NCBI GenBank assembly: GCA_026394055.1
Contig: JAPKYZ010000025.1
Location: forward strand, 1-44,840
Reading direction: 5' to 3'
Length of the DNA stretch: 44,840 nt
Origin: Acidobacteriota bacterium
Lineage (GTDB): Bacteria > Acidobacteriota > Terriglobia > Bryobacterales > Bryobacteraceae
Each line of letters opens with the position of its first letter. Within the stretch, counting starts at the first letter, position 1. Positions 1-6,702 of the stretch are shown here, piece after piece. The notes under the pieces were generated by a model. That model was not told the origin of the DNA and ran no database searches. It saw only the letters and a list, made by a program, of their open reading frames with translations. The translations under genes were made by a program, and so were the position numbers.

Positions 1-148
1 CCATCGACACCTACGTCGACCAGCACAATACCCAACCCAAACCCTTCATCTGGACCGCCAAGGCGACCGACATCCTCGAAAAAGTCAAACGCGCCCGCTC
101 CGCATTGGATAATACTCGATCCGTGTGACGCAGTACACTAGGAGGGTA
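1..148 (+). mobile_element. IS630-family insertion sequence, 3' end only (runs off the left edge)
   Basis: The first 128 bases encode the C-terminus of an IS630-type transposase and the element continues to the left of the window. After the transposase stop there are only about 20 bases before the sequence becomes the coding sequence of a secreted-protein pseudogene on the other strand. IS630 elements insert at TA dinucleotides, and a TA lies at 147-148, so I place the element's end there tentatively. The terminal inverted repeat cannot be confirmed because the other end is outside the window. Confidence 0.6.
3..128 (+). CDS. IS630-family transposase, C-terminal fragment
   Basis: Forty-one codons are open from the left edge to a TGA at 126-128. 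The product contains the typical C-terminal signature of IS630/Tc1-like DDE transposases: YVDQHN, then PKPFIWTA, then a helical ILEKVKRARSAL tail. In the full enzyme this segment follows the last catalytic acidic residue; the catalytic DDE core itself is not in the window. Only the 5' part is missing because of the window edge, so whether the element is intact cannot be judged. The fragment is antisense to the 3' end of the neighbouring pseudogene, as expected for an insertion into that gene. Confidence 0.85.
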   Translation: MDTYVDQHNTQPKPFIWTAKATDILEKVKRARSALDNTRSV

Positions 149-625
149 TCCCAATTGGGTGCATGTTCCACTAATACTATTGCTGGTCGTCATGCTATGT
201 GGGGTATTGATAAAGATCGGAAATGGGCTGGATGGCGTCCCATCGTATGCTACAGTCACATGAATATCGTAACCAGCCTGGAAAGCGCTTGGGCCGAGGG
301 CCGTGAGGGTCGCCGAAAGCCCGTTTGCAGTTGGTGAGATCGCAAGCCGGGAAGGACTGTCTGTAGACCAGGTAATAGTGGGGAATGGGTTCCCGTTATT
401 GGGAGGAACCGCCGTCAAGACAGTTTGGGCATAGTAAAGATTTACGAGCCCGGCGCAGCAGTTCAAGATGGGGGTGCCTCCTGAATTCCTTCCGAGCTAC
501 CAAAACGCCGCAGACGAAGAATTGCCTGGGCCATAGACCGTTGGGGATTGTGCAAAAAGACTCGCTGGAAGGCCGACTAGCAACGCCAGAATAACAGCGT
601 GAAGCCTCGAACTGTTAAGCGTCAT
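149..625 (-). pseudogene. Secreted Ig-like/hypothetical protein gene with an early stop codon, truncated by the IS630 element
   Basis: Reading the minus strand from ATG at 625 gives a good Sec signal peptide (MTLNSSRLHAVILALLVGLP, cleavage near ASLFA-QS) with an AGGAG ribosome-binding site 10 bases upstream. The frame hits TAG at 497-499 after 42 codons, right after SSSAAFW. The same frame then stays open and protein-like (LGRNSGGTPILNCCAGLVN, later VTVAYDGTPSSPFPIFI) until it enters the IS630 end near position 148. The open frame continuing to position 11 is antisense to the transposase and is not expected to be native. So the gene carries both a nonsense codon and a lost 3' end. The family is not recognised beyond a secreted, beta-rich protein. 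A TTG at 466 could serve as an internal start but would lack the signal peptide. Confidence 0.6.
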
Positions 626-720
626 CAGTGCAATACTCCTGTTTCTATTTTTCGTCAGATGGTTGTAGCTTAGACTAGAATGTATCTCCGGTCAAGGAAG
701 TACTTGATTGGAAACATTAA

Positions 721-807
721 ACTGGCACCGCGGACCGCCGGGCCATCTCCGGTTACCTGCGGGAGCACAAGCCCCAGTTGGTTGCCAACCCACTGACAAC
801 TGCCTGA
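721..807 (+). pseudogene. 3' remnant of a cytochrome-like gene (paralogue of the gene at 1298-2557)
   Basis: In the frame ending at TGA 805-807 the translation is TADRRAISGYLREHKPQL followed by VANPLTTA. The intact cytochrome protein encoded at 1298-2557 ends [19 protein letters not shown] followed by GL, so about 17 residues align with roughly two thirds identity, at the same place in the protein. A stop (TAA 718-720) closes the frame just upstream, so only the last 28 codons survive. This looks like the tail of a former second copy or homologue that was otherwise deleted. The alternative, chance similarity, is unlikely given the matching position next to a stop. Confidence 0.55.
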
Positions 808-852
808 GAAATCTCTGGATATCCGTATCGGCTTATCGTAAGATCTAATCGG

Positions 853-1308
853 ATGTTCTCCCAGACCGTCGAATACGCCCTCCGGGCCGCGGTGGCCTTG
901 GCCAGTGAGCCCGCCGTCCCGCTGCGCGTCGTGGACTTGGCCCCGACCACGCAAGTGCCCGCCGACTACCTGGCTAAAGTGATGAATCAATTGGCCCGGG
1001 CAGACCTGGTCCGGGCGCAGAGAGGCCGCAATGGCGGCTATACGCTCACCCGCCCGCCGCAGAGCATCTCCTTGCTGGAAGTGGTGAATGCCGTGGACCC
1101 CCTACGCCGGATCACGCATTGCCCGCTGAACCTCCGGGCGCATGCCGGGAAGTTGTGCGGCCTGCATCGCAAGCTGGATGACGCCATTGCCCATATGGAA
1201 GCGGCCCTCGCCAGTTCGACGCTGGCCGAAATGGCCGCCGGGACGGATGGAGTGAAGCCGCTGTGTGACCAACCTCACCATCAACCGGAGCTGATCCATG
1301 TCGCATAA
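853..1308 (+). CDS. Rrf2-family transcriptional regulator
   Basis: A 151-residue DNA-binding protein of the Rrf2 family (relatives: IscR, NsrR, CymR). The N-terminus MFSQTVEYALRAAVALA and the winged-helix segment ending RAQRGRNGGYTLTR (about residues 54-67) are diagnostic. The second half carries Cys90, Cys102 and Cys138; the first two sit in HCPL and LCGLH contexts that resemble the Fe-S ligand region of IscR/NsrR-like proteins, so an iron-sulphur or redox/NO-sensing role is plausible but not proven. The gene overlaps the start of the cytochrome gene by 11 bases, which implies translational coupling and suggests that the cytochrome is its target. Start chosen: ATG at 853, preceded by an AT-rich stretch with TAAGAT-like promoter sequence. 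Confidence 0.88.
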   Translation: MFSQTVEYALRAAVALASEPAVPLRVVDLAPTTQVPADYLAKVMNQLARADLVRAQRGRNGGYTLTRPPQSISLLEVVNAVDPLRRITHCPLNLRAHAGKLCGLHRKLDDAIAHMEAALASSTLAEMAAGTDGVKPLCDQPHHQPELIHVA

Positions 1309-2557
1309 GCCCCTGTCGCATAAGCCCCTGTCGCATAAACTCTGGGTCGCGTTGCTAGCCTCCATTGCGCTGGCGGGGCTCGGCGGATCGTTCCTGGTCC
1401 CCCTGGAGCATGAAGCCATCGGCTACAACCGCCGCGAAACGCATGACCCGATCGCGCAATTGAACCAGCGCATCGCCCAGGGCGAAATCAAGCTGAAGTT
1501 CGACCGGCGCCACGGCTATCTGCCGGCCGTGCTCGATGCCCTGAAGGTGCCGCGCGAAAGCCAGGTGCTGGTGTTCTCGAAGACCAGCTTCCAAGCGCCG
1601 CGCATCGCCCCGCACACTCCACGAGCGCTCTATTTCAACGACACGGCCTCCATCGGTTGGGTGCAAGGTGGCGACGTGGTGGAGGCGGCGGCCGTGGACC
1701 CGGATATCGGCGTCGTCTTCTACACGCTGGACCAGGACGCCGTGGACAGGCCGCGCTTTGTCCGCCGCGACATGTGTTTGCAGTGCCATCAATCATCGGC
1801 CACACTCGGCGTGCCGGGACTGGTGGTCCGCAGCGTCTACCCCGAGCCCACCGGCATGCCGGCCTTTGAGCAAGGCACCTACATCTCTGACCACCGCAGC
1901 CCGATCGGCCAGCGCTGGGGCGGCTGGTATGTCCATGAAAAAAGCACTGAGAAGAGCACGCACAAGCATCTCGGCAACGCCGTCCTGCGCGGCGGCGTGA
2001 TGACGCCCCTGCAATCGGGCTTTGATCCCTCGCAATATCTGACGCCCTATTCCGACGTCGCCGCGCTGCTGGTGCTGGAACATCAGACGCACATGACCAA
2101 CCTGATCACGCGCGTGAACTTCGAGATCCGCTACATGCTCTTCCAGCAAAGCGCGATGAACAAAGCGTTCGGCGAACCGCTCGACCGGCGCAGCGAGACG
2201 ACGGAGCGGGTGATCCGCAAAGCCGCGGAAGAGCTGGTGGACTATCTTCTTTTTATTGATGAAGCCCCGCTGGAGGGACCGGTGGAAGGCATGTCCGGCT
2301 TCGCCGCGAAGTTTGCCAGCGCGCCGCTGCGGCAACTGGACCTCAAAACCCGCCTGCAGAAGCTGCCGCTCAGCTTCATGGTGGAGACCCCCGCTTTCGA
2401 CGCCCTGCCGGAGGCGGCCCGAGTGGCAGTGGGTAGAAGGCTGTCCGAGATACTCACTGGACGCGAGACCGGCGTGCGCTACGCCAAGCTGAGCGCGCAG
2501 GACCGGCAAGCGATTCTCGCCTATCTAAAGCAACACAAGCCGCAGTTGGGTTTGTAA
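1298..2557 (+). CDS. Membrane-anchored or secreted monoheme c-type cytochrome, family of unknown function
   Basis: A 419-residue protein with one haem c attachment motif, CLQCH at residues 160-164. Residues 15-37 form a hydrophobic segment ([20 protein letters not shown]) that acts as signal peptide or membrane anchor, so the haem domain is expected in the periplasm. No second CXXCH and no known enzymatic domain is visible. The start overlaps the Rrf2 regulator, with GGAG seven bases before ATG 1298, so the two genes form an operon. The N-terminus is extended by the SHKPL repeats. A degenerate copy of the C-terminus lies at 721-807. Function is probably an electron-transfer or oxidative-stress/NO-related role, inferred only from haem plus the Rrf2 partner. 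Confidence 0.75.
   Translation: MSHKPLSHKPLSHKLWVALLASIALAGLGGSFLVPLEHEAIGYNRRETHDPIAQLNQRIAQGEIKLKFDRRHGYLPAVLDALKVPRESQVLVFSKTSFQAPRIAPHTPRALYFNDTASIGWVQGGDVVEAAAVDPDIGVVFYTLDQDAVDRPRFVRRDMCLQCHQSSATLGVPGLVVRSVYPEPTGMPAFEQGTYISDHRSPIGQRWGGWYVHEKSTEKSTHKHLGNAVLRGGVMTPLQSGFDPSQYLTPYSDVAALLVLEHQTHMTNLITRVNFEIRYMLFQQSAMNKAFGEPLDRRSETTERVIRKAAEELVDYLLFIDEAPLEGPVEGMSGFAAKFASAPLRQLDLKTRLQKLPLSFMVETPAFDALPEAARVAVGRRLSEILTGRETGVRYAKLSAQDRQAILAYLKQHKPQLGL
1299..1338 (+). repeat. 15-bp direct tandem repeats at the Rrf2/cytochrome junction
   Basis: The unit TGTCGCATAAGCCCC occurs at 1299-1313 and 1314-1328, and its first ten bases again at 1329-1338. The first copy contains the TAA stop of the Rrf2 gene and directly follows the A of the cytochrome ATG. 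In the cytochrome frame each unit reads SHKPL, giving the N-terminus [17 protein letters not shown]. Because the unit is a multiple of three, gain or loss of copies would keep the frame. Confidence 0.9.
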
Positions 2558-2610
2558 AATCGCGCCGCGTCGCTTGCGCGGGGTTCACGAATCACTTAAC
2601 GTGGGAGCGC

Positions 2611-3840
2611 ATGTCGAAGCGCAGCCTACTCTCGTTTACTGGTCTGGCCATCCTCGCCGGTGGCGCCATCGCCCTGTCTCAGCAGCCCACTGCCCAGAAG
2701 TCCACGCCGGCTGAATGGGCCGAACGGCGCAAACAGATGTCCAAGCCCCACGACGAGAAAGGCCTGGCCGAGCCGTTCCGCGGCGTCACCACCAAAGGGA
2801 CTCCCGAGAAGGGCTTGTTCGCCATCAAGTCGACCGGGGTGTCGACGGCACCCGTGCGGAAAGCGGCCGAGGCATTTTTGGCGGCGCTGAAGCCGGAGCA
2901 AAAGGCCAAGACTAAGTTCCCCATCGACTCCGATGAGTGGCGCAAGTGGATGAATCAGGATTTCTACTACCGCCAAGGCGTCGGCTTCGACGAAATGACG
3001 GATGCTCAGCGAGGGGCTGCTTTCGGCCTATTGAAGGCATCACTCAGCGCCAAGGGACTGCAGCTGTCGCGCGACATCATGAAGCTGAACTACACGCTGG
3101 GCGAGCTGAACAACAACGACATGGTGCGCTACGGCGAGTGGCTCTACTGGATCACCGTCATGGGTGAGCCTTCCGCCGACAAGCCCTGGGGCTGGCAGAT
3201 CGACGGCCACCACCTGATCATCAACTACTTTGTGTTGGGAGACCAGGTGGTGATGACGCCTACCTTCATGGGCTCTGAACCGGTGATCGCCACCAGCGGC
3301 AAGTACAAAGGCACCTCCATCCTGCAGGAGGAGCAGAAGGCTGGCCTCGACATGATCCGCGCCCTCACAGCGGAGCAGCAGAAGATGGCCATCCTGACGC
3401 CCAGCAAGCCCGGCAACAACAACGTGGGCGAAGCGTTCAAGGACAACGTCGTGCTGGACTACGCGGGCATGCGCGGCAAGGCGATGACCGCCGAGCAGAA
3501 GAAGCAGCTGCTGGCGTTGGCTGGCCTCTACGTCGCCAACATGCCTGCCGGACACGCCAAGGTCCGCATGACGGAGATTGCGCAGCACTTGGATGACACC
3601 TGGTTCGCCTGGATCGGCGGCACTGAAGACAAGAGCGTCTTCTACTACCGCATCCACAGCCCGGTGGTCTTAATCGAGTTCGACCACCAGAACCCCGTCG
3701 GCATCCGCCACCTGATGCCCAACTCCCGCGGCCCGGTGGAAGAACACATCCACACCGTGGTCCGCACGCCCAACGGCAACGACTACGGCAAGGATCTGCT
3801 GCGGCAGCACTACGAGAAGCACCCGCATCCGCACCAGTAA
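2611..3840 (+). CDS. DUF3500 family secreted protein
   Basis: A 409-residue protein with an N-terminal Sec signal ([20 protein letters not shown]) and the features of DUF3500: a helical first part ([13 protein letters not shown] about residue 87 on), the [15 protein letters not shown] block, and the [20 protein letters not shown] block with its conserved GHH. Near the C-terminus lie [18 protein letters not shown] and a His-rich [19 protein letters not shown]. The biochemical function of DUF3500 is not established; the conserved histidines and acids suggest metal binding or hydrolysis. A GGGAG precedes ATG 2611 by three bases, a short spacing. It follows the cytochrome gene by 53 bases and may be cotranscribed. 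Confidence 0.85.
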   Translation: MSKRSLLSFTGLAILAGGAIALSQQPTAQKSTPAEWAERRKQMSKPHDEKGLAEPFRGVTTKGTPEKGLFAIKSTGVSTAPVRKAAEAFLAALKPEQKAKTKFPIDSDEWRKWMNQDFYYRQGVGFDEMTDAQRGAAFGLLKASLSAKGLQLSRDIMKLNYTLGELNNNDMVRYGEWLYWITVMGEPSADKPWGWQIDGHHLIINYFVLGDQVVMTPTFMGSEPVIATSGKYKGTSILQEEQKAGLDMIRALTAEQQKMAILTPSKPGNNNVGEAFKDNVVLDYAGMRGKAMTAEQKKQLLALAGLYVANMPAGHAKVRMTEIAQHLDDTWFAWIGGTEDKSVFYYRIHSPVVLIEFDHQNPVGIRHLMPNSRGPVEEHIHTVVRTPNGNDYGKDLLRQHYEKHPHPHQ

Positions 3841-3848
3841 ACGCAGCG

Positions 3849-4235
3849 CTACAAAGACTCGATCCGGAAGAGTTTCAGGCCGGGAATATCCTCAAAATCT
3901 TCGCGGTTTAGGGTCCACAGTTCCGTATCTTCAGCCAGGGCATGGGCGGCGATGGCCAAATCATTCTGGCGCTTGCGAGCGCCGGGCAAGGTCCGGTAGA
4001 GGCTCGCCGCAATGCGGGCTTCCTGGGGACCCAAAACCCGGATCACCGCGTCCGGGAACAATCGTGCAAAAACCTGCTCTTCCTGCGATGTGCGCGGGCC
4101 TCGCGACCACTCATAGAACACAGTTGCTGGCACGCGAACGGGAATACCGGCGGTCAACACCTGCAGCAGTTGGCGTGCTTGCGAGCGATCGCCCGCCAGG
4201 GCGGCCACCAGAACTGAAGTGTCGATAACCATCAA
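3849..4235 (-). CDS. vapC: VapC-type PIN-domain ribonuclease toxin
   Basis: A 128-residue PIN-domain protein. The acidic residues expected to bind Mg2+ in the active site are visible: Asp5 in VIDTSVLVA, Glu42 in VFYEWSRG, Asp92 in KRQNDLAIAAHAL, and an acidic/Asn cluster at LNREDF (110-114). Family knowledge: VapC toxins cleave tRNA or rRNA and are held inactive by a cognate antitoxin. It follows the ribbon-helix-helix gene with a four-base ATGA overlap (4232-4235), the classic antitoxin-toxin arrangement. It lies tail to tail with DUF3500, eight bases apart. Confidence 0.88.
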   Translation of the reverse strand: MMVIDTSVLVAALAGDRSQARQLLQVLTAGIPVRVPATVFYEWSRGPRTSQEEQVFARLFPDAVIRVLGPQEARIAASLYRTLPGARKRQNDLAIAAHALAEDTELWTLNREDFEDIPGLKLFRIESL

Positions 4236-4519
4236 TCCACCGGATGCAGGCGCCCGGGCAAGCGGCGGACCGCGCGCAATTCACGCTGCTCAGCGGCCGC
4301 ACTAGCCGCAGACCCGGTAGGCGGACTCGCCATAATCTCGCGTAGCACGGTCAACATACGGTCACGCTCCTCGGCGCTCATAAGTTCGGGTTTCTGGGCG
4401 TACTCGTGGATCGCCTCACGGACGATTTCGCTCTTCGACCGTCCCTTCTGCCGTGCCGCCCGCTCAATCCGGGCGACGGTCAGTTCATCGAGCGTGAAGG
4501 TACTCTTTACGGCAGCCAT
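4232..4519 (-). CDS. vapB: Ribbon-helix-helix (CopG/VapB-like) antitoxin
   Basis: A 95-residue protein whose first 42 residues fit a ribbon-helix-helix DNA-binding fold: a beta strand STFTLDELTV followed by helices ARIERAARQKGRSKSE and IVREAIHEYA. The remainder is charged then Ala/Arg-rich, the likely toxin-neutralising tail. Family knowledge predicts a dimeric repressor of its own operon that also binds VapC. Three CCATAC repeats lie immediately upstream and are the obvious candidate operator. First gene of a two-gene operon with the PIN toxin. Confidence 0.85.
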   Translation of the reverse strand: MAAVKSTFTLDELTVARIERAARQKGRSKSEIVREAIHEYAQKPELMSAEERDRMLTVLREIMASPPTGSAASAAAEQRELRAVRRLPGRLHPVD

Positions 4520-4526
4520 AGCACCA

Positions 4527-4550
4527 CCATACTACTCCCATACACCATAC
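4527..4550 (-). promoter_or_regulatory. Candidate VapBC autoregulatory operator, three CCATAC repeats
   Basis: CCATAC occurs at 4527-4532, 4538-4543 and 4545-4550 on the plus strand (GTATGG on the coding strand), 8 bases upstream of the antitoxin ATG. Ribbon-helix-helix repressors commonly bind short direct or inverted repeats of this size. The spacings, 11 and 7 bases, are uneven. Confidence 0.45.
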
Positions 4551-4598
4551 TTCGGCTGAGATCAGCCGGCTAGCAGCGAATGTGATAGCGTAGCGACG

Positions 4599-5543
4599 AT
4601 GAAATTGCCCATCCTCGTTGGTGCCGCCACGTTGGCCGCGGCTATGATCTTGATGGCTCAGCAAGCCAAAGAAGAGCCTTCCTGGGCGCCCAAGGCGATC
4701 AAGAAGACGGTCTGGACGCCCCCGCATAAGCCCCACACCAAGCTGGTGGAAGTGAAGGCACAGCATGCCGGCGAGAAGAGCTGGCGCCACGTGGTGGTGG
4801 ATGACGAGCATTTGAGCGGTGTCTATGTCCAGATGCAGCCCGGCGAGAAAGTAGGCCGCCGCTTCCACCCTGATACGCGCGAATGGTGGATCATCCTCGA
4901 AGGCGAAATCAAGTACACCATCGAAGGCAATGAGCCGTTTGTGGCCACCAAGGGCAGCATGGTGCAAGTCCCCATGCAGACCATCTACGAGATGGAAAGC
5001 ATCGGCGACAAGCCGTCACTCCGCTACGAAGTGAACATCGCCAAGGCCCACATGCTCTTCCCCAAGGACGTCAGCCCGCCCAAGGTGGAAGGCTTCGAGT
5101 TTGTGGCCGTCACCCTGAACCGCAAGCCGCAGCCGCTGGGGGCCAACAACAAGACGCACATCAACCTCTACGAGCTGGCCAAGCTGCCCGAGAATCGCCC
5201 GGACTCCCCCGGCAAAGGCAACTTCCAGCACCGCTTCATCCATGACGACCGCGCCGTCTCGAACATCATCTACGGCTACGAAAAGAACCTGCCCGCATTC
5301 AACCCCAAAAACAAGGGCCACTATCACCCCGAGTGCGCCGAAAGCTGGCTGATCATGGACGGCCAAGTCCGCTACCCCGTAGAATACGCCGGCGACATCA
5401 TCGCCAGCTTCGGCGACGTCGTCTACGTACCGCCGTTCACCTACCACGCCCCCCGCTGGCATGGCGAAGGCGCATCGTGCCGGTTGGCGATGAATGGCTA
5501 CACCAACATCGCGCACCTGTTCGAATCCGCGATGCCGCATTAG
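4599..5543 (+). CDS. Secreted two-domain cupin protein
   Basis: A 314-residue protein with an N-terminal signal sequence (MKLPILVGAATLAAAMILMA) and two cupin beta-barrels. The first has PGEKVGRRFHPDTREWWIIL...GEIKY (about residues 81-104). The second has KGHYHPECAESWLIMDGQVR with a strong H-x-H-x(4)-E metal-binding pattern and a later histidine in VPPFTYHAPRWHG. The first barrel keeps only part of the metal site, so the second is the more likely active or ligand-binding site. Substrate unknown; relatives are often annotated only as cupin domain proteins. A rho-independent terminator follows the stop, so it is probably transcribed alone. Confidence 0.82.
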   Translation: MKLPILVGAATLAAAMILMAQQAKEEPSWAPKAIKKTVWTPPHKPHTKLVEVKAQHAGEKSWRHVVVDDEHLSGVYVQMQPGEKVGRRFHPDTREWWIILEGEIKYTIEGNEPFVATKGSMVQVPMQTIYEMESIGDKPSLRYEVNIAKAHMLFPKDVSPPKVEGFEFVAVTLNRKPQPLGANNKTHINLYELAKLPENRPDSPGKGNFQHRFIHDDRAVSNIIYGYEKNLPAFNPKNKGHYHPECAESWLIMDGQVRYPVEYAGDIIASFGDVVYVPPFTYHAPRWHGEGASCRLAMNGYTNIAHLFESAMPH

Positions 5544-5571
5544 TCGCGAGCAGCCGAGCTCAGACCAACCC

Positions 5572-5600
5572 AGCCCCATGCGCAAGTGTGGGGCTTTTTT
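5572..5600 (+). terminator. Rho-independent terminator after the bicupin gene
   Basis: AGCCCCA (5572-5578) pairs with TGGGGCT (5589-5595) around a ten-base loop, followed by a run of six T (5595-5600). It begins 29 bases after the cupin stop and separates it from recR, which is on the opposite strand. Confidence 0.85.
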
Positions 5601-5626
5601 GCTTCCGAGAAGACCTTCGGGCCGCC

Positions 5627-6226
5627 CTACATCTCGCGGCGGTTTTCGAGCGACTTCGACATCGTCACTTCGTCCGCAAACTCCAAATCACTGCCCACCG
5701 GAATGCCCATCGCGATCCGCGATACCTTCACGCCCAGCGGCTTCAGCAAACGGGCTAGATAGCTGGCCGTGGCTTCGCCTTCGACGGTGGGGTTGGTGGC
5801 GATGATGATCTCGGCCACTTCGCCGGTGCTGAGGCGCGCCAGCAGGCTCTTAATTTTGAGCTGCTCTGGACCAATCCCGCGCAGCGGGGAGATGGCGCCG
5901 TGGAGCACGTGGTAGAGGCCCGTGAAGGTGCGCGTGGTCTCCACCGGCATGATGTTGTGCGGCTCTTCGACCACGCAGATCTGGGTCTGGTCGCGGTTGG
6001 GGTTGCGGCAGTAGGGACACAGCTCCGCGTCCGAGATGTTGTTGCAGGTGGCGCAGAGGCCCAGCTTGTCCTTGACGTCCAGCAGGCTTTGGGCTAGCCG
6101 TTCGGCATCCTGGCGCGGGCTGCGGAGGACGTAGAAGGCCAGCCGCTGGGCGCTCTTGTGGCCGATGCCCGGAAGGCGGCGGAACTCTTCCACCAGGCGT
6201 TGCAGCGGCTCGGCGAAATCGGCCAT
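5627..6226 (-). CDS. recR: Recombination mediator protein RecR
   Basis: A 199-residue RecR of normal length. The helix-hairpin-helix [15 protein letters not shown] (18-32) is followed by a four-cysteine zinc site (Cys58, Cys61, Cys70, Cys73) and a Toprim domain beginning [14 protein letters not shown] and containing [16 protein letters not shown]. With RecF/RecO it loads RecA onto gapped single-stranded DNA. Its ATG follows the ybaB stop with no intervening base, so the two are cotranscribed, the standard dnaX-ybaB-recR order. Confidence 0.97.
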   Translation of the reverse strand: MADFAEPLQRLVEEFRRLPGIGHKSAQRLAFYVLRSPRQDAERLAQSLLDVKDKLGLCATCNNISDAELCPYCRNPNRDQTQICVVEEPHNIMPVETTRTFTGLYHVLHGAISPLRGIGPEQLKIKSLLARLSTGEVAEIIIATNPTVEGEATASYLARLLKPLGVKVSRIAMGIPVGSDLEFADEVTMSKSLENRREM

Positions 6227-6535
6227 CTAGAAGAGTCCTGGGGGGAGACCCATACCGCCCAACAGGCCGGAGGTTTTGGCGGAGGCCTGCTCATCCACCT
6301 TCTTGGCCGCTTCGTTGAACGCCGCCAGCACCATGTCCTGCAGCATCTCGACGTCGCCCGCCACTTCGGGGTCAATCTTGACGCCCAGTACGTTCTTCTG
6401 GCCGTCCATCTTGACGGAGACCATGCCACCGCCCGCCGTGCCTTCCACGCGGATCTGGGCGATATCGTCCTGCAGCTTCTGCTGCATCTGCTGGGCCTGT
6501 TTCATCATGGCCTGCATATTGCCGGGAAGTTTCAT
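6227..6535 (-). CDS. ybaB: YbaB/EbfC family nucleoid-associated protein
   Basis: A 102-residue protein with the YbaB signature: N-terminal helix MKLPGNMQAMMKQAQQMQQK, then VEGTAGGGMVSVKMDGQKN and VKIDPEV. It forms dimers that bind DNA; in many bacteria the gene sits between dnaX and recR, as here. I chose ATG 6535, with AAAGG just upstream on the coding strand, rather than a TTG at 6553, because the family starts at MK-x-x-x-MQ. Confidence 0.95.
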   Translation of the reverse strand: MKLPGNMQAMMKQAQQMQQKLQDDIAQIRVEGTAGGGMVSVKMDGQKNVLGVKIDPEVAGDVEMLQDMVLAAFNEAAKKVDEQASAKTSGLLGGMGLPPGLF

Positions 6536-6613
6536 TGTTCTACCTTTCTCCAAATATCCTAACGAGCTAGCTAACAGCCGCCACAGAATCCGATGGGACC
6601 GCTTGCTTACGCG

Positions 6614-6678
6614 CGCGGCTCTGTAACGGTCGCTGCAAGATCACCATGCTACTGAGCCGCGACCGTGAGGGAGCGGTT
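6614..6678. repeat. REP-like intergenic repeat with alternative inverted pairings
   Basis: GAGCCGCGACCGTGAGGGAG starts at 6654 and continues CGGTT. From memory this type of sequence is a high-copy intergenic repeat in Solibacter-like Acidobacteria; this was not searched. Upstream, CGGCTC (6616-6621) and ACGGTCGC (6626-6633) are complementary to its GAGCCG and GCGACCGT parts, but in an order that cannot nest, so the two stems compete. It lies between dnaX and ybaB, both on the minus strand, and the 149-base gap holds nothing else I recognise. Confidence 0.5.
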
Positions 6679-6702
6679 TCTGGTGTGTTCCGCCATGGCT
6701 TG

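Noticed and set aside
670..990. Minus-strand open frame across the Rrf2 start
   Set aside because: It is antisense to the regulator and to the cytochrome remnant; no recognisable protein features.
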